Shown here piece by piece: positions 48,346 through 57,243 of a stretch of DNA of 64,000 nt. The DNA is from Rhodanobacter soli. GTDB taxonomy: Bacteria > Pseudomonadota > Gammaproteobacteria > Xanthomonadales > Rhodanobacteraceae. Numbering within the stretch: position 1 is the stretch's first letter; the number at the start of each line of letters is the position of its first letter. The stretch lies in contig NZ_JBEPSD010000001.1 in assembly GCF_040548735.1 (NCBI RefSeq), positions 558,001 through 622,000 of the forward strand, given 5' to 3'. Below the pieces are notes generated by a model. The model was not told the origin of the DNA and did no database searches. It saw only the letters and a list, made by a program, of their open reading frames with translations. The position numbers and the translations under genes are program-made.

Positions 48346-49578
48346 TCATCCGTGAAGGCGAGAGTCAAGAACCGGCCGTCCCTGGCCGGACTTCCCGATG
48401 ATCCGACATACCGTTTGCGCATAGCGCTCGAGCTGCTCCAGCGCGACCCACTCGTCGGCGCTGTGTGCCTGGGCGATGTCGCCGGGGCCGTAGACGAAGG
48501 CGGTGTAACCGGCGGCGGAGAACAGCGCGGCCTCGGTCCAGAAGTCCACTGCGTTGCCGACCGGAATGCCCAGTTCGTCGGCAAGGTCGCGCGCGACCAG
48601 CCGGTTCGCCTCGGCGTTCGCCGTGTCGCCGGCCGGCAGCGAGGCGCCGCGGAAGGTCTCCGTGAACTCTACCGGCGCCGGCTCGACCAGCGTGCTGAAC
48701 TGCATCAGCAAGCGGTCCGGATCCATCGTGGGCAGCGGTCGCATGCCGAAGCGAACCTCGGCACTCGGTGCGATCATGTTCGCCTTGATGCCGCCCTCGA
48801 TGCGGCCGATGTTGAAGCGCAGGCCGGTCAGCCCGCCGAAGCGCTCGTGCGACTGCGCCGCGACGAAGTCCAGCGCCGCGTTACCCCAGCGCACCGACTG
48901 GTGCAGCGCGCTGTCGCTGGGCTTCTGCTCCCCCGAGGCATGCCCGGCGTGGCCGGCGAAGCGCATCAGCACCGACTGGATGCCGCGATGCGCCAGCACC
49001 GCCTCGCCCTTCGTGGGTTCGGCCACGATGACGGCTTGGTAGCCCCTCTCCCCTCGGGAGAGGGGTTGGGGTGAGGGTACGGCCGAAGCGGGAAATCCGG
49101 CTCCGACCGTACCCTCACCCCGGCCCTCTCCCGCGGGGAGAGGGGGAAAAGCCTGCAGGAAGCCCGCGATGCAGCGCGCATCGTTCGCCTCCTCATCGGT
49201 GGAGAACAGCAAGGCCAGATCGCCGTCGCTGGCATTCGCCGCCGCCAGCAACGCCGCCGCCGCACCCTTGATGTCGCACGCACCCAGACCGATTGCGCGA
49301 TCGGCCGTGACCCGCAGCGTGTGCGGATCGGCCGTCCACGCCGGCGAGTCCGGCACGGTGTCCAGGTGCACGTTGAACAGGACCTTCGGTTGGCCGCGCA
49401 CCGCGTGCAGGGCCACCGCGCCGGCACCGAAATCGGTCACCGTCACCGCGAAGCCGGGCAGTTGCGCGCGCAGGTAGTCGAAGATGCCACCGGTATCGAT
49501 CGTGCGCGGCGGATTGCGCGTGTCGAAGCCGACCAGCGCCGCCAGATGTTTCAACGTGGCATCGAGCAGCGCACTCAT
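48346..49578 (-). CDS. argE': N-acetylcitrulline/N-acetylornithine deacetylase, with in-frame repeat insertion
   Basis: A 410-residue M20 family zinc deacetylase. Metal-site motifs are VHLDTVPDS near 70-78 (His, Asp), LGACDIKG near 98-105 and FSTDEEAND near 125-133 (Glu pair). Because AOTCase (argF') is in the same operon, acetylcitrulline is the likely substrate. Residues about 145-179, Pro/Gly/Ser/Arg-rich with [10 protein letters not shown] and PLSRGERG, are encoded by a palindromic repeat and have no place in the fold. The start overlaps the argG stop (ATGA). Confidence 0.9.
   Translation of the reverse strand: MSALLDATLKHLAALVGFDTRNPPRTIDTGGIFDYLRAQLPGFAVTVTDFGAGAVALHAVRGQPKVLFNVHLDTVPDSPAWTADPHTLRVTADRAIGLGACDIKGAAAALLAAANASDGDLALLFSTDEEANDARCIAGFLQAFPPLPAGEGRGEGTVGAGFPASAVPSPQPLSRGERGYQAVIVAEPTKGEAVLAHRGIQSVLMRFAGHAGHASGEQKPSDSALHQSVRWGNAALDFVAAQSHERFGGLTGLRFNIGRIEGGIKANMIAPSAEVRFGMRPLPTMDPDRLLMQFSTLVEPAPVEFTETFRGASLPAGDTANAEANRLVARDLADELGIPVGNAVDFWTEAALFSAAGYTAFVYGPGDIAQAHSADEWVALEQLERYAQTVCRIIGKSGQGRPVLDSRLHG
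49043..49147. repeat. Palindromic repeat inserted inside argE'
   Basis: Outer hairpins CCCCTCTCCC / GGGAGAGGGG (49043-49065) and CCCTCTCCC / GGGAGAGGG (about 49124-49144), and inner arms GGGGTGAGGGTAC / GTACCCTCACCCC (49068-49080, 49109-49121). All are in inverted order, about 105 bp = 35 codons in frame with no stop. Confidence 0.88.
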
Positions 49579-50768
49579 CCGCGATTGACCTCGGCCCACA
49601 ACGTGCTGCTCATGCCGAACAGCTTGATGAAACCCTCGGCCTCTTCCACGCCCCAGTCGGCCGACTGCGCATAGGTGGCGCCCTTGGCGTTGAGGATGTG
49701 CTTCGACTCCACCGCCACCGCACCGACGCTGCCGCCGTTCGTCTCCAGCGTCACCGTGCCATTGACAGTGGACTGGCTGGACGCCAGGAAGGCTTCCAGG
49801 TCGGTCTTCAGCGGGTCGTGGAAGAAGCCCTCGTAGACCAGCTCCACCCACTTGCGCGCCACTTCCGGCTTGAAGCGATTCTGCTGCTTGCTGAGCACGG
49901 CCTCTTCCAGCGCGCGGTGCGCGGCGAGCAGCGCGGTCAGGCCCGGCGCCTCGAAAATGATGCGGCCCTTCAGGCCGATCGTGGTGTCGCCGGTGTAGAG
50001 GCCGCGGCCCACGCCGTACTGCGCGAACAGGCTGTTGAGCTTGGCCAGCATGGTGTGCCCGGCGATCTTCTCGCCGTCCAGCGTCACCGCTTCGCCGCCC
50101 GCGAAGCCGATCTTCACCTGCAGCGGTTTGGACGGCCATTCGGCACGCGGCTTGCACCAGCCCACCGCGCCTGCGCCAGGCGCCTGCCACTTGTCGATCT
50201 CGCCGCCGGACATGGTCAGCCCGAGCAGGTTCTCGTTGATGGTGTAGGCCTGCTGCTTGGCGCGCACGCCGAAGCCGCGGTCTTCCAGGTACTTCTGCTC
50301 GTAGGCGCGCGTCTGCGTGTGTTCCTTCTGGATCTCGCGGATCGGCGCCACGATCTCGTAGTCGCCCAGCGCCTTGACCGCCAGGTCGAAGCGCACCTGG
50401 TCGTTGCCCATGCCGGTGCAGCCATGCGCGATCGCTTTCGTGCCCAGTTCGGCGGCGCGCTTCAGCGCGGCCTCGACGATCAGGTAGCGGTCGGACACCA
50501 GCAGCGGGTACTGCCCCTGGTAGCCTTCGCCGGCCCACACGAACGGCTTGACGAAGCCCGCCCAGATCGCCGGACCGCCGTCGACCGTGACATGGCTGGC
50601 CACGCCCAGTTCCTTCGCGCGGTTCTCGATGAAGGCGCGCTCTTCGGCGTCGACACCGCCGGTATCGGCAAACACGGTGTGCACGGCCCAGCCGCGCTCC
50701 TGCAGATAGGGCACGCAGAAGCTGGTGTCGAGGCCGCCGGAAAAGGCGAGGACGATGTCTTTGCTCAT
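49575..50768 (-). CDS. argG: Argininosuccinate synthase
   Basis: Joins citrulline and aspartate using ATP. The 397-residue protein has the PP-loop [15 protein letters not shown] near 8-22, [14 protein letters not shown] near 113-126 and [12 protein letters not shown] near 280. It starts [12 protein letters not shown]. The order argG-argE' with an ATGA overlap and the position after the OsmC gene place it in the arg operon. Some upstream in-frame sequence was excluded because it belongs to osmC. Confidence 0.96.
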   Translation of the reverse strand: MSKDIVLAFSGGLDTSFCVPYLQERGWAVHTVFADTGGVDAEERAFIENRAKELGVASHVTVDGGPAIWAGFVKPFVWAGEGYQGQYPLLVSDRYLIVEAALKRAAELGTKAIAHGCTGMGNDQVRFDLAVKALGDYEIVAPIREIQKEHTQTRAYEQKYLEDRGFGVRAKQQAYTINENLLGLTMSGGEIDKWQAPGAGAVGWCKPRAEWPSKPLQVKIGFAGGEAVTLDGEKIAGHTMLAKLNSLFAQYGVGRGLYTGDTTIGLKGRIIFEAPGLTALLAAHRALEEAVLSKQQNRFKPEVARKWVELVYEGFFHDPLKTDLEAFLASSQSTVNGTVTLETNGGSVGAVAVESKHILNAKGATYAQSADWGVEEAEGFIKLFGMSSTLWAEVNRG

Positions 50769-50797
50769 GGCTTGCAGATCCTGAAAAGAAGAGAGGG

Positions 50798-51271
50798 TCA
50801 GGCGGATTCGACGACGATGCGCGGCTCGCAGCGCACCGGGAAATTCACGGAATTGGCGATGAAGCAGGCGTGGTGCGCCGCCTCGTGCGCGGCTTTGGCC
50901 TTGGCCGGGTCGCTCGCGGCGCTGATCGTTACCGTGGGGCGCAACACCACGTCGACGAAGCGCCCACCATCGCCTTCGGTGGCCATCGTGCCTTCGGCGG
51001 CATCGGCATAGGCCGTCACCACCACGCCGGCCACGGTGGCCATGTGCAGATAGGACAGCATGTGGCAGGTCGACAAGGCAGTGACCAGCATGTCCTCGGG
51101 GTTGTGCTTCGTAGCATCGCCGCGGAACGTGGGGTCGGAGGAACCGGCGATCGCCGGCTTGCCGTCGATGCGGATGAGGTGGTCGCGGCTGTAGTTGCGG
51201 TAGCCATCCGTACCGCTGCCGAGGTTGCCGGTCCATTCCACGTCGACGCGATAGTGGTGCTGATGGTTCAC
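50798..51271 (-). CDS. OsmC/Ohr family peroxiredoxin-like protein
   Basis: A 157-residue OsmC-fold protein. The two redox cysteines are visible in [14 protein letters not shown] near 70 and [14 protein letters not shown] near 132. It is thought to reduce organic hydroperoxides with thiols. The start is GTG at 51271, overlapping the previous gene's stop as GTGA, with AGAGGA 8 bases upstream. Its presence inside an arginine operon is not explained by pathway logic. Confidence 0.88.
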   Translation of the reverse strand: MNHQHHYRVDVEWTGNLGSGTDGYRNYSRDHLIRIDGKPAIAGSSDPTFRGDATKHNPEDMLVTALSTCHMLSYLHMATVAGVVVTAYADAAEGTMATEGDGGRFVDVVLRPTVTISAASDPAKAKAAHEAAHHACFIANSVNFPVRCEPRIVVESA

Positions 51272-51891
51272 GGTTTCGGTTCCTCTTGTTGAGTCATCAA
51301 CGCAGCCAGTTCTACGTCGCCATCGCCGTCGCGCTCGCGCAACCCGGCGACTACGCCGGCGCGGTTGCGCGCGGGATGGTTCTGGCTCAGCTTGAACTTG
51401 CCCTCGATGCGATCGACCGCGACTTCGAGGCCGACGATCGCGCGCAGCGACTTCTCGATGTGGTCTTCCGGCGCATCGCTGATCTTCCACGGCTGCGGCT
51501 GACCCGCTTCATGGTGATCGGTCAAGGTTTCCAGCAGACGACGCAGCCACGCCGCGTCATCGATCACGCGCAACCGGCCGTGCACGTGCACCACCGCGTA
51601 GTTCCAGGTCGGCACCTCGCGCCCGGTCTCGTGCTTGCTGGGGTACCAGTTCGGGCTGATGTAGCCATCCGGCCCCTGGAACACCAGCAGCACCTCGGCG
51701 CCATCCAGTTGCGCCAGCTCGTTGCCGCGGGCGACATGGCCGTGCAGCACCTCGCCGACCAATTCGAACGGCAGGTGATTGGCCGTCAACCCATCGGCCG
51801 CGCGGGTCACCAGCGTGGCGAACGGGTACGCGCGGATCAGCCCGTGCAGGGCCTCGACGCGGGTTTCCACAAAATGCTTCGGCGTATACAT
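51268..51891 (-). CDS. PaiB family FMN-binding protein
   Basis: A 207-residue PaiB-type protein (putative negative transcriptional regulator / flavin-reductase-like split barrel). Typical stretches: [27 protein letters not shown]-like [34 protein letters not shown] near 97-118, and [20 protein letters not shown] near 161-180. The molecular role here is unknown. It lies 7 bp after argF' and is coupled to the OsmC gene by GTGA. Confidence 0.87.
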   Translation of the reverse strand: MYTPKHFVETRVEALHGLIRAYPFATLVTRAADGLTANHLPFELVGEVLHGHVARGNELAQLDGAEVLLVFQGPDGYISPNWYPSKHETGREVPTWNYAVVHVHGRLRVIDDAAWLRRLLETLTDHHEAGQPQPWKISDAPEDHIEKSLRAIVGLEVAVDRIEGKFKLSQNHPARNRAGVVAGLRERDGDGDVELAALMTQQEEPKP

Positions 51892-51898
51892 ACCCTGC

Positions 51899-52906
51899 TC
51901 AACCCTGGCCGATCAGCGACGCCATCACCGCCTTCTGCACGTGCAGGCGGTTCTCGGCCTCGTCGATGGCGATGCACGCGGGCGAATCCATCACCGCGTC
52001 GGTGGCCTTGATGTTCCGGCGCAACGGCAGGCAGTGGCTGAAGAGTCCGTTATGGGTCAACGCCATCTTGGCCTCGTCCACGATGAAGTGTTTGTGCGCC
52101 TCGCGGATCGGCTTCTCCTGCTCCCACTTGCCGAAGAACGGCAACGCGCCCCAGCTCTTGGCGTAGACCACGTCGGCGCCGGCGTAGGCCTCCTCGATGT
52201 CGTGGCTGACCTTCAACGAGCCGCCGTTCTGTTCGGCGTTCAGACGGCCAAATGCCATGTAGCGCTCGTCCAGCACGTAATCGGGCGTGGGGCACAGCAA
52301 GGTCACGTCCATGCCCAGCTTCGTCGCGATCAGCAGCGCGGAGTTCGCCACCGCGGTGTTCAGCGGCTTCGGGTGATAGGTCCAGGTCAGCACGTACTTC
52401 TTGTTCTGCAGATCGCCCAGATGCTCCTTCAGCGCCAGCGCGTGGGCCAGTTCCTGGCAGGGATGGGTGATCGTCTCCATGTTGATCACCGGCACCGTGG
52501 CGTACTGCGCGAACGCCTTGATCACGGTGTCCTGCCGGTCCACCGCCCAGTCCTGGAATTTCGGGAATGCGCGCACCGCGATCAGGTCGACGTAACGCGA
52601 CAGCACCCGCGCCACCTCGGCGATGTGCTCCTCGGTATCGCCGTCCATCACGCTGCCCACCTCGAACTCGATCGGCCACGCGTCCTTGCCCGGCGCCAGC
52701 ACGATGGCGTGGCCACCCAGTTGGAACGCACCCAGCTCGAAGCTGGTGCGGGTGCGCATCGAAGGGTTGAAGAACAGCAGCGCGATGGATTTGCCGGCCA
52801 GCTGCTGGCCGCGCGGCGAACGCTTGAACGCGGCGGCTTGCTCCAGCAGCGCGTCGATCTCGGCGCGGCTGTAATCCTGGGTGGTGATGAAATGCCGTAG
52901 AGCCAT
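51899..52906 (-). CDS. argF': N-acetylornithine carbamoyltransferase (AOTCase)
   Basis: Transfers carbamoyl phosphate to N-acetylornithine giving N-acetylcitrulline; it replaces ordinary ornithine transcarbamylase in Xanthomonadales. The 335-residue sequence has the carbamoyl phosphate loop FFNPSMRTRTSFELGAFQLG near 50-69 and the C-terminal SHCLPLRRNIKATDAVMDSP near 288-307. The segments KDAWPIEFEVGSVMDGDTEEHIA and NMETITHPCQELAHALAL match the AOTCase subfamily rather than OTCase. It is the first gene of the arg-pro operon and follows a leader with attenuator-like structure. Confidence 0.95.
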   Translation of the reverse strand: MALRHFITTQDYSRAEIDALLEQAAAFKRSPRGQQLAGKSIALLFFNPSMRTRTSFELGAFQLGGHAIVLAPGKDAWPIEFEVGSVMDGDTEEHIAEVARVLSRYVDLIAVRAFPKFQDWAVDRQDTVIKAFAQYATVPVINMETITHPCQELAHALALKEHLGDLQNKKYVLTWTYHPKPLNTAVANSALLIATKLGMDVTLLCPTPDYVLDERYMAFGRLNAEQNGGSLKVSHDIEEAYAGADVVYAKSWGALPFFGKWEQEKPIREAHKHFIVDEAKMALTHNGLFSHCLPLRRNIKATDAVMDSPACIAIDEAENRLHVQKAVMASLIGQG

Positions 52907-52931
52907 GATCTACTCCCAATCCAAAACACAA

Positions 52932-52957
52932 AAAACCCGGCGCAATGGCCGGGTTTT
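52932..52957 (-). terminator. Leader terminator (candidate attenuator) before argF'
   Basis: A 10-bp stem AAAACCCGGC / GCCGGGTTTT with a 6-nt loop, T-run on the minus strand, 25 bp before the argF' start. Its 5' arm ACCCGGCC (forward 52947-52954) can pair instead with GGCCGGGT at 52992-52999, so terminator and antiterminator are mutually exclusive. Confidence 0.7.
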
Positions 52958-52989
52958 GTCGTCGATACACATGAAACGCGTGCGACTGC

Positions 52990-53094
52990 CTACCCGGCCG
53001 AATATCCATCCAGCGGTCGGCGCGCACGCGACGTCATGCCAGCAGCCGCGCGGGCGCTGGTCAGTACGGTGGCGGTATAGACGGCTGTGGACAT
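52990..53094 (-). CDS. Candidate arginine leader peptide
   Basis: A 34-codon ORF ahead of argF' encoding MSTAV...TSRARRPLDGYSAG. Arg codons CGT-GCG-CGC-CGA cluster near its end, and the TAG stop overlaps GGCCGGGT, the antiterminator arm. A ribosome stalled at the Arg codons would leave that arm free; one reaching the stop would mask it. No strong ribosome binding site is visible; an internal ATG at residue 20 gives a shorter peptide with the same end. Existence as a translated gene is inferred from arrangement. Confidence 0.5.
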   Translation of the reverse strand: MSTAVYTATVLTSARAAAGMTSRARRPLDGYSAG

Positions 53095-53118
53095 GCGGAT
53101 ACCAAGTGACGAGTGCGC

Positions 53119-53147
53119 ATGATGGCGGCAATTTCGCTGCCGTGCAA
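53119..53147 (-). promoter_or_regulatory. Putative promoter of the arg-pro operon
   Basis: Read on the minus strand: TTGCAC (53142-53147), a 17-bp spacer and CATCAT (53119-53124). The match is moderate. The start would fall about 20 nt before the leader peptide ATG. Confidence 0.45.
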
Positions 53148-53166
53148 CAAAAAAATCGGATCCCGG

Positions 53167-53196
53167 AAAAAGATCGCCGCCAACGGGTGGCGGCGA
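53167..53196 (-). terminator. Terminator of the glycine-zipper gene
   Basis: A perfect 9-bp stem TCGCCGCCA / TGGCGGCGA (53174-53196) with a 5-nt loop and a T-run of five on the minus strand. Confidence 0.85.
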
Positions 53197-53212
53197 CGGT
53201 CATGCGGGCGAA

Positions 53213-53740
53213 TCAGTCGGCGGGATCGACCCGCACGCGTACGCGCAGGCGCTCGCCCGGATCGTAGTTCAGGCGCGACGTGTAGACCTCGCCGCGATAG
53301 CGGTATTCCACGTCGTAGCCGATGATCCGGCGCTGCTCGCTGATCGAGCTGACCTCGCGACACTGGGTCTGGGTGGTTTCGTACTCGCCACCGCGACCGG
53401 CCGCCCGGTTGCCCACCGCGCCGCCTGCCACGGCGCCGACGACGGTCGCCGCCTTGCGCCCGTCGCCCTTGCCCACGGTGTTGCCCAGCACGCCGCCGAT
53501 CACGGCGCCCAGCACCGTGCCGGCCGTGCTGTTGCCACCCTCGCGGCGCACCACCGGCTGCTCGTAGCACTCCTGCCGCGGCACTTCGGTGCGGGTGACA
53601 CCTTGCACCGGGTCCGCGCGCAGCACGTCGGCCCAGCCGTAGTGGGCATTGTCATCGGCATTGGCGTAGCGCGCATCCTGCGCATGGACGCCGGTAGCCA
53701 TCACGGCAAGTACCAGTGCGGAAAGCCACAACTTGGTCAT
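53213..53740 (-). CDS. Glycine-zipper 2TM domain outer-envelope protein
   Basis: A 175-residue exported protein with a signal peptide (1-20, ending GVHAQ). A glycine-zipper pair [19 protein letters not shown] and [16 protein letters not shown] (about 75-115) is typical of the Rickettsia 17-kDa surface antigen family. A C-terminal beta-rich domain follows ([17 protein letters not shown]). No lipobox Cys is visible, so it is probably periplasmic or membrane-inserted rather than a lipoprotein. The start has GGGAGG 6 bases upstream. The function is unknown. Confidence 0.82.
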   Translation of the reverse strand: MTKLWLSALVLAVMATGVHAQDARYANADDNAHYGWADVLRADPVQGVTRTEVPRQECYEQPVVRREGGNSTAGTVLGAVIGGVLGNTVGKGDGRKAATVVGAVAGGAVGNRAAGRGGEYETTQTQCREVSSISEQRRIIGYDVEYRYRGEVYTSRLNYDPGERLRVRVRVDPAD

Positions 53741-53929
53741 CACGACCTCCCAATCTCGGAACCACAGGCGCGTTTGCACGCGTACTGGCAGCATTCCAGC
53801 AAATTCACGCTGAATACACGCTTAGAACCGCTTCCGGCGGGGCTTGCGCGACTCGGCTACTTACACCTTGTTAAGATGCCGGGCTGGCCGCGCCCCGCCC
53901 TGCGTGGCCCCACGTTGCGGATTCCACCG

Positions 53930-55300
53930 ATGCCGATATCGCTCTACAACAGCCTGACCCGCCGCACCGAGCCATTCACCCCGCTCGATCCCGAGCGCGT
54001 GACGATGTACCTGTGCGGCCCCACCGTCTACAACTACGTGCATATCGGCAATGCGCGCGGACCGGTGGTGTTCGACGTGCTGGTGCGCCTGCTGCGCCGG
54101 CATTACCCGCAGGTGCTGTACGCCCGCAACATCACCGACGTCGACGACAAGATCAACACCGCCGCGCAGCAGCAGGGCGTGCCCATCGGTACGATCACCG
54201 ACCGCTTCGCGCAGGCGTATCGCGAGGACATGGCCGGACTCGGCGTGGCGCCGCCGGACGTCGAACCGCACGCCACCACCCACATCGGCCCGATCATCGC
54301 GATGATCGAGAGCCTGCTGGACAGCGGCCATGCCTATGCCGCCGAAGGCCACGTGCTGTTCGACGTCGGCTCGTTCCCGGCCTACGGCGAGCTGTCCGGC
54401 CGCGATCCCGAGGAACTGATCGCCGGCGCCCGCGTCGAGGTGGCCCCGTACAAGCGCCACGCCGGCGATTTCGTGCTGTGGAAACCCTCCACGCCCGATC
54501 TGCCCGGCTGGGACAGCCCGTGGGGCCTTGGCCGCCCGGGCTGGCACATCGAATGCTCGGCGATGAGCGCGGCGCACCTGGGCGACACCATCGACATCCA
54601 CGCCGGCGGCGTCGACCTGCTGTTCCCGCATCACGAGAACGAAATCGCCCAGTCCACCTGCGCGCACGGCGGCAAGGTGTTCGCGCGCTGGTGGGTGCAC
54701 AACGGCATGCTCACCTTCGACGGCCGCAAGATGTCCAAGTCGCTGGGCAACGTGCTGCTGGTGCACGAGTTGCTGCAACTGCACCCGCCGGAGGCATTGC
54801 GCCTGCGCCTGCTGAGCGGCCACTACCGGCAGCCGCTGGACTGGTCCGAGGCGGCCATCGCCCAGGCGACCAGCACGCTGGATGGCTGGTATCGCGTGCT
54901 GCGCGACTTGGCCGGGGTCAAACTGCCGGCCGGCGAACTGCCGGTGCCGGAACGCATCGAGGCGGCCCTGTGCGACGACCTCAACACGCCGCAGGCGCTG
55001 GCCGAGCTGTCCGTGCTGGCCGATGCGGCGCGCCAGTCCGGCAGCGCGGGGGCGAAAGCCGCCCTGCTCGGCGGCGGCGCCCTGCTCGGCCTGCTGCAGC
55101 AGGATGCGGAAGCCTGGTTCAGGCGCGGCGAGAGCACGGTCGACGCGGCGCACATCGAGGATCTGCTGCAACAGCGCCAGGCGGCCCGCGCCGCCCGCGA
55201 TTTCGCGCGTGCCGACGCGATCCGCGACGAGCTGGCGGCCATGAACATCGCGATCGAGGACAGTGCCCAGGGCACGCGCTGGAGTGTGGCGAAGGGCTGA
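53930..55300 (+). CDS. cysS: Cysteinyl-tRNA synthetase
   Basis: A class I synthetase of 456 residues, starting [16 protein letters not shown]. The zinc Cys and HIGH regions are in [19 protein letters not shown] near 25-43; KMSKS is in [14 protein letters not shown] near 262-275. [14 protein letters not shown] and [14 protein letters not shown] supply the other zinc ligands. In-frame sequence before the ATG at 53930 is not conserved. It is followed 52 bp later by sufE. Confidence 0.97.
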   Translation: MPISLYNSLTRRTEPFTPLDPERVTMYLCGPTVYNYVHIGNARGPVVFDVLVRLLRRHYPQVLYARNITDVDDKINTAAQQQGVPIGTITDRFAQAYREDMAGLGVAPPDVEPHATTHIGPIIAMIESLLDSGHAYAAEGHVLFDVGSFPAYGELSGRDPEELIAGARVEVAPYKRHAGDFVLWKPSTPDLPGWDSPWGLGRPGWHIECSAMSAAHLGDTIDIHAGGVDLLFPHHENEIAQSTCAHGGKVFARWWVHNGMLTFDGRKMSKSLGNVLLVHELLQLHPPEALRLRLLSGHYRQPLDWSEAAIAQATSTLDGWYRVLRDLAGVKLPAGELPVPERIEAALCDDLNTPQALAELSVLADAARQSGSAGAKAALLGGGALLGLLQQDAEAWFRRGESTVDAAHIEDLLQQRQAARAARDFARADAIRDELAAMNIAIEDSAQGTRWSVAKG

Positions 55301-55352
55301 GCGACGCCTGCGTACATTCGTGAATTCAGCTTGTTCGCGCGATAATGTCCGC

Positions 55353-55793
55353 ATGAACGCCATTGCCGCCACCAGCGCCGAGCAGGCCCAGCAGGAGATC
55401 GCCGAGGAATTCGCCTTCTTCGGCGACTGGACCGAGCGCTACCAGTACCTGATCGATCTCGGCAAGCAGCTGCCTGCCTTCCCCGAGGCGTGGAAGACGG
55501 AGGAGCATCGCGTGCACGGTTGCCAGTCGATGGTGTGGCTGGTGCCCAGCGGCAATGCGTCGAAGATGCACTTCGAGGCGGTCAGCGATTCGGCGATCGT
55601 GTCCGGCCTGATCGCCCTGGTGTTGCGCGTCTATTCCGATCGTCCGGCCGCGGAGATCGTCGCCACCGAGCCCACCTTCATCGGCACGATCGGCCTGGCC
55701 AAGCATCTCTCGCCCACGCGCTCGAACGGGCTGGCGGCGATGCTGGCGAAGCTGAAGGGTTACGCGGCGCAGGCAACGAAGAACGAGGAGTGA
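55353..55793 (+). CDS. sufE: Cysteine desulfuration protein SufE
   Basis: A 146-residue sulfur-acceptor protein that takes persulfide from a cysteine desulfurase for Fe-S cluster assembly. The active Cys is in EHRVHGCQSMVWLVP near 53-67. The start MNAIAATSAEQAQQEIAEEF fits the family length (E. coli SufE 138). Some open frame upstream is not conserved. A GAGTGAG repeat begins at its stop codon. Confidence 0.93.
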   Translation: MNAIAATSAEQAQQEIAEEFAFFGDWTERYQYLIDLGKQLPAFPEAWKTEEHRVHGCQSMVWLVPSGNASKMHFEAVSDSAIVSGLIALVLRVYSDRPAAEIVATEPTFIGTIGLAKHLSPTRSNGLAAMLAKLKGYAAQATKNEE

Positions 55794-55880
55794 GTGGAGA
55801 GGAGTGAGCAGTGAGAGAAGGCAACGGCATGTTGCGGTCCGGCTTTCCTCTCACTGCTCACTCCTCTTCCCTCACTCCTG
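55786..55880. repeat. GAGTGAG-type inverted repeat (copy 3)
   Basis: GAGGAGTGAGTGGAGAGGAG on the left is inverted as CTCACTGCTCACTCCTC on the right, and CTCACTCCT closes the element. It starts at the last codons of sufE and runs up to the terminator. Confidence 0.75.
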
Positions 55881-55913
55881 AAAAAAAGCCCCGCATCGAG
55901 CGGGGCTTTTTTT
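55881..55913. terminator. Bidirectional terminator between sufE and dksA
   Basis: A perfect 14-bp stem AAAAAAAGCCCCGC / GCGGGGCTTTTTTT with a 5-nt loop. It serves the two converging genes. Confidence 0.95.
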
Positions 55914-55934
55914 CGTGACGCGGGCAGCGGAGGC

Positions 55935-57128
55935 TTAATCCCCCATCTGCTTCTGCAGGTGCTCGCGGCGTTCCTGCGCATCCAGCGACAGCGTCGCAAT
56001 CGGACGCGCATCGAGGCGGTCGATGCCGATCTCCTCGTCGGTCTCCTCGCAGAAGCCGTAGCTGCCTTCCTCGATCCGGCGCAGCGCCTTGTCGATCTTC
56101 GAGATCAGCTTGCGGTAACGGTCGCGGGTACGAAGCTCCAGCGAGTTTTCGGTCTCGCGGGTGGCACGCTCGGCTTCGTCACCGACGTCACGCACTTCCT
56201 CGCGCAGGTTGTCCATGGTCTGGCGCGATTCTTCCACCAGCTGATCGCGCCAGTCGCGCAGCTTGTTGCGGAAGTAGGCCAGATGCATGGGGTTCATGTA
56301 TTCCTCGTTCGGCGAGGGGTGATAACCCTTGGGCAACGTGATGTTGCTGGTGGAAGGTAACGCGTACCGCCCGTCTTCGCGGGTGATGCCGTTATCGAGT
56401 TTTTTTGAAGCAAGTCTATTCATTGAGGACGACGAGTTTTTCTGATTTTTGTGGGAAGAGGCATGATGCGCGGCGGCTGGGGCTGCACGCGGTGTCACCA
56501 TGGCGGTTGCACTCGCCACCTTGCCCTTGAACAGGGTGCTGGCGGGTGCCGGGGATACGCTTTTGACAACCGCTGCCGCCGGTGCCGGCTTGGCGACGGG
56601 TTTCGCGGTCGGCTTGGTGGCCGGCTTGGCCGCCGGTTTCGCGGCATGCTTGGCCACGGGTTTGGCCGGCGGCGATTTCCTGGCGACTACCTTGTTCACC
56701 GGTTTCGCTGCCGGTTTCCGGGCTGCGGCAGCCTTGGGCTTGGTGTTCTTGGCGACGACCTTCTTGACGGCGGCCTTTTTCGGCGCCGGCTTTTTCGCAA
56801 CGGCCTTCTTGACCGCCACTTTCTTCACGGCCGCCTTCTTCGCGACAGGCTTCTTCGCCGGGCTGGCCTTCTTCGCTGGCGATTTGGCGGCGACTTTCTT
56901 GACCGCAGGCTTGGCGACCGGTTTCCTGGTAGCGGCCGGCTTGGCCGCGACTTTCTTCGCCACAGTCTTGCTGGCCGCGCTACGACCGGTCTTTGCAGGT
57001 GCCTTGCTGGCGCTCTTCACGGTCCGCGCCTTGCCTCCAGCTGTCTTCGACTTGCCGGCCTTGACGTCAGCCGAAGTCTTGCCCTTCTGCGCCTTGGCAG
57101 CGGTCGAATTACGCGTTGTTTTCGCCAT
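55935..57128 (-). CDS. dksA: DksA with long histone H1-like N-terminal extension
   Basis: The C-terminal 150 residues are the RNA-polymerase secondary-channel regulator DksA: a coiled coil with NKLRDWRDQLVEESRQTM, DEAERATRE, then GSYGFCEETDEEIGIDRLDARP. DksA with ppGpp down-regulates rRNA promoters. The zinc finger keeps one Cys of the classical four. The first 240 residues are Lys/Ala/Pro repeats (AAKPAATRK, KKVAVKKAVAKKP), like histone H1 or AlgP-type tails, probably DNA-binding. The total, 397, is far above the 151 of E. coli. The gene is divergent from yidD. Confidence 0.93.
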   Translation of the reverse strand: MAKTTRNSTAAKAQKGKTSADVKAGKSKTAGGKARTVKSASKAPAKTGRSAASKTVAKKVAAKPAATRKPVAKPAVKKVAAKSPAKKASPAKKPVAKKAAVKKVAVKKAVAKKPAPKKAAVKKVVAKNTKPKAAAARKPAAKPVNKVVARKSPPAKPVAKHAAKPAAKPATKPTAKPVAKPAPAAAVVKSVSPAPASTLFKGKVASATAMVTPRAAPAAAHHASSHKNQKNSSSSMNRLASKKLDNGITREDGRYALPSTSNITLPKGYHPSPNEEYMNPMHLAYFRNKLRDWRDQLVEESRQTMDNLREEVRDVGDEAERATRETENSLELRTRDRYRKLISKIDKALRRIEEGSYGFCEETDEEIGIDRLDARPIATLSLDAQERREHLQKQMGD

Positions 57129-57243
57129 ATCCCTTCACCGTTTTTGGCCTTGGCGGCCGGGTGTTATAGCCCAAGTGTCCTACACCAGCAAGCTTGCTTC
57201 TGGAATACTTGTACCACTACCTGTCGCAAGCCGCTCCGGCACC

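Noticed and set aside
53061-53117. Alternative leader peptide MRTRHLVSACP... in another frame before argF'
   Set aside because: It has two Arg codons early, but it ends well before the antiterminator arm and has no ribosome binding site. The 52990-53094 ORF fits the attenuator geometry better.
56450-57240. Plus-strand open frames continuous with yidD but reaching back to 56451
   Set aside because: They read the reverse complement of the Lys/Ala/Pro repeats of dksA. The real yidD starts near 57244.
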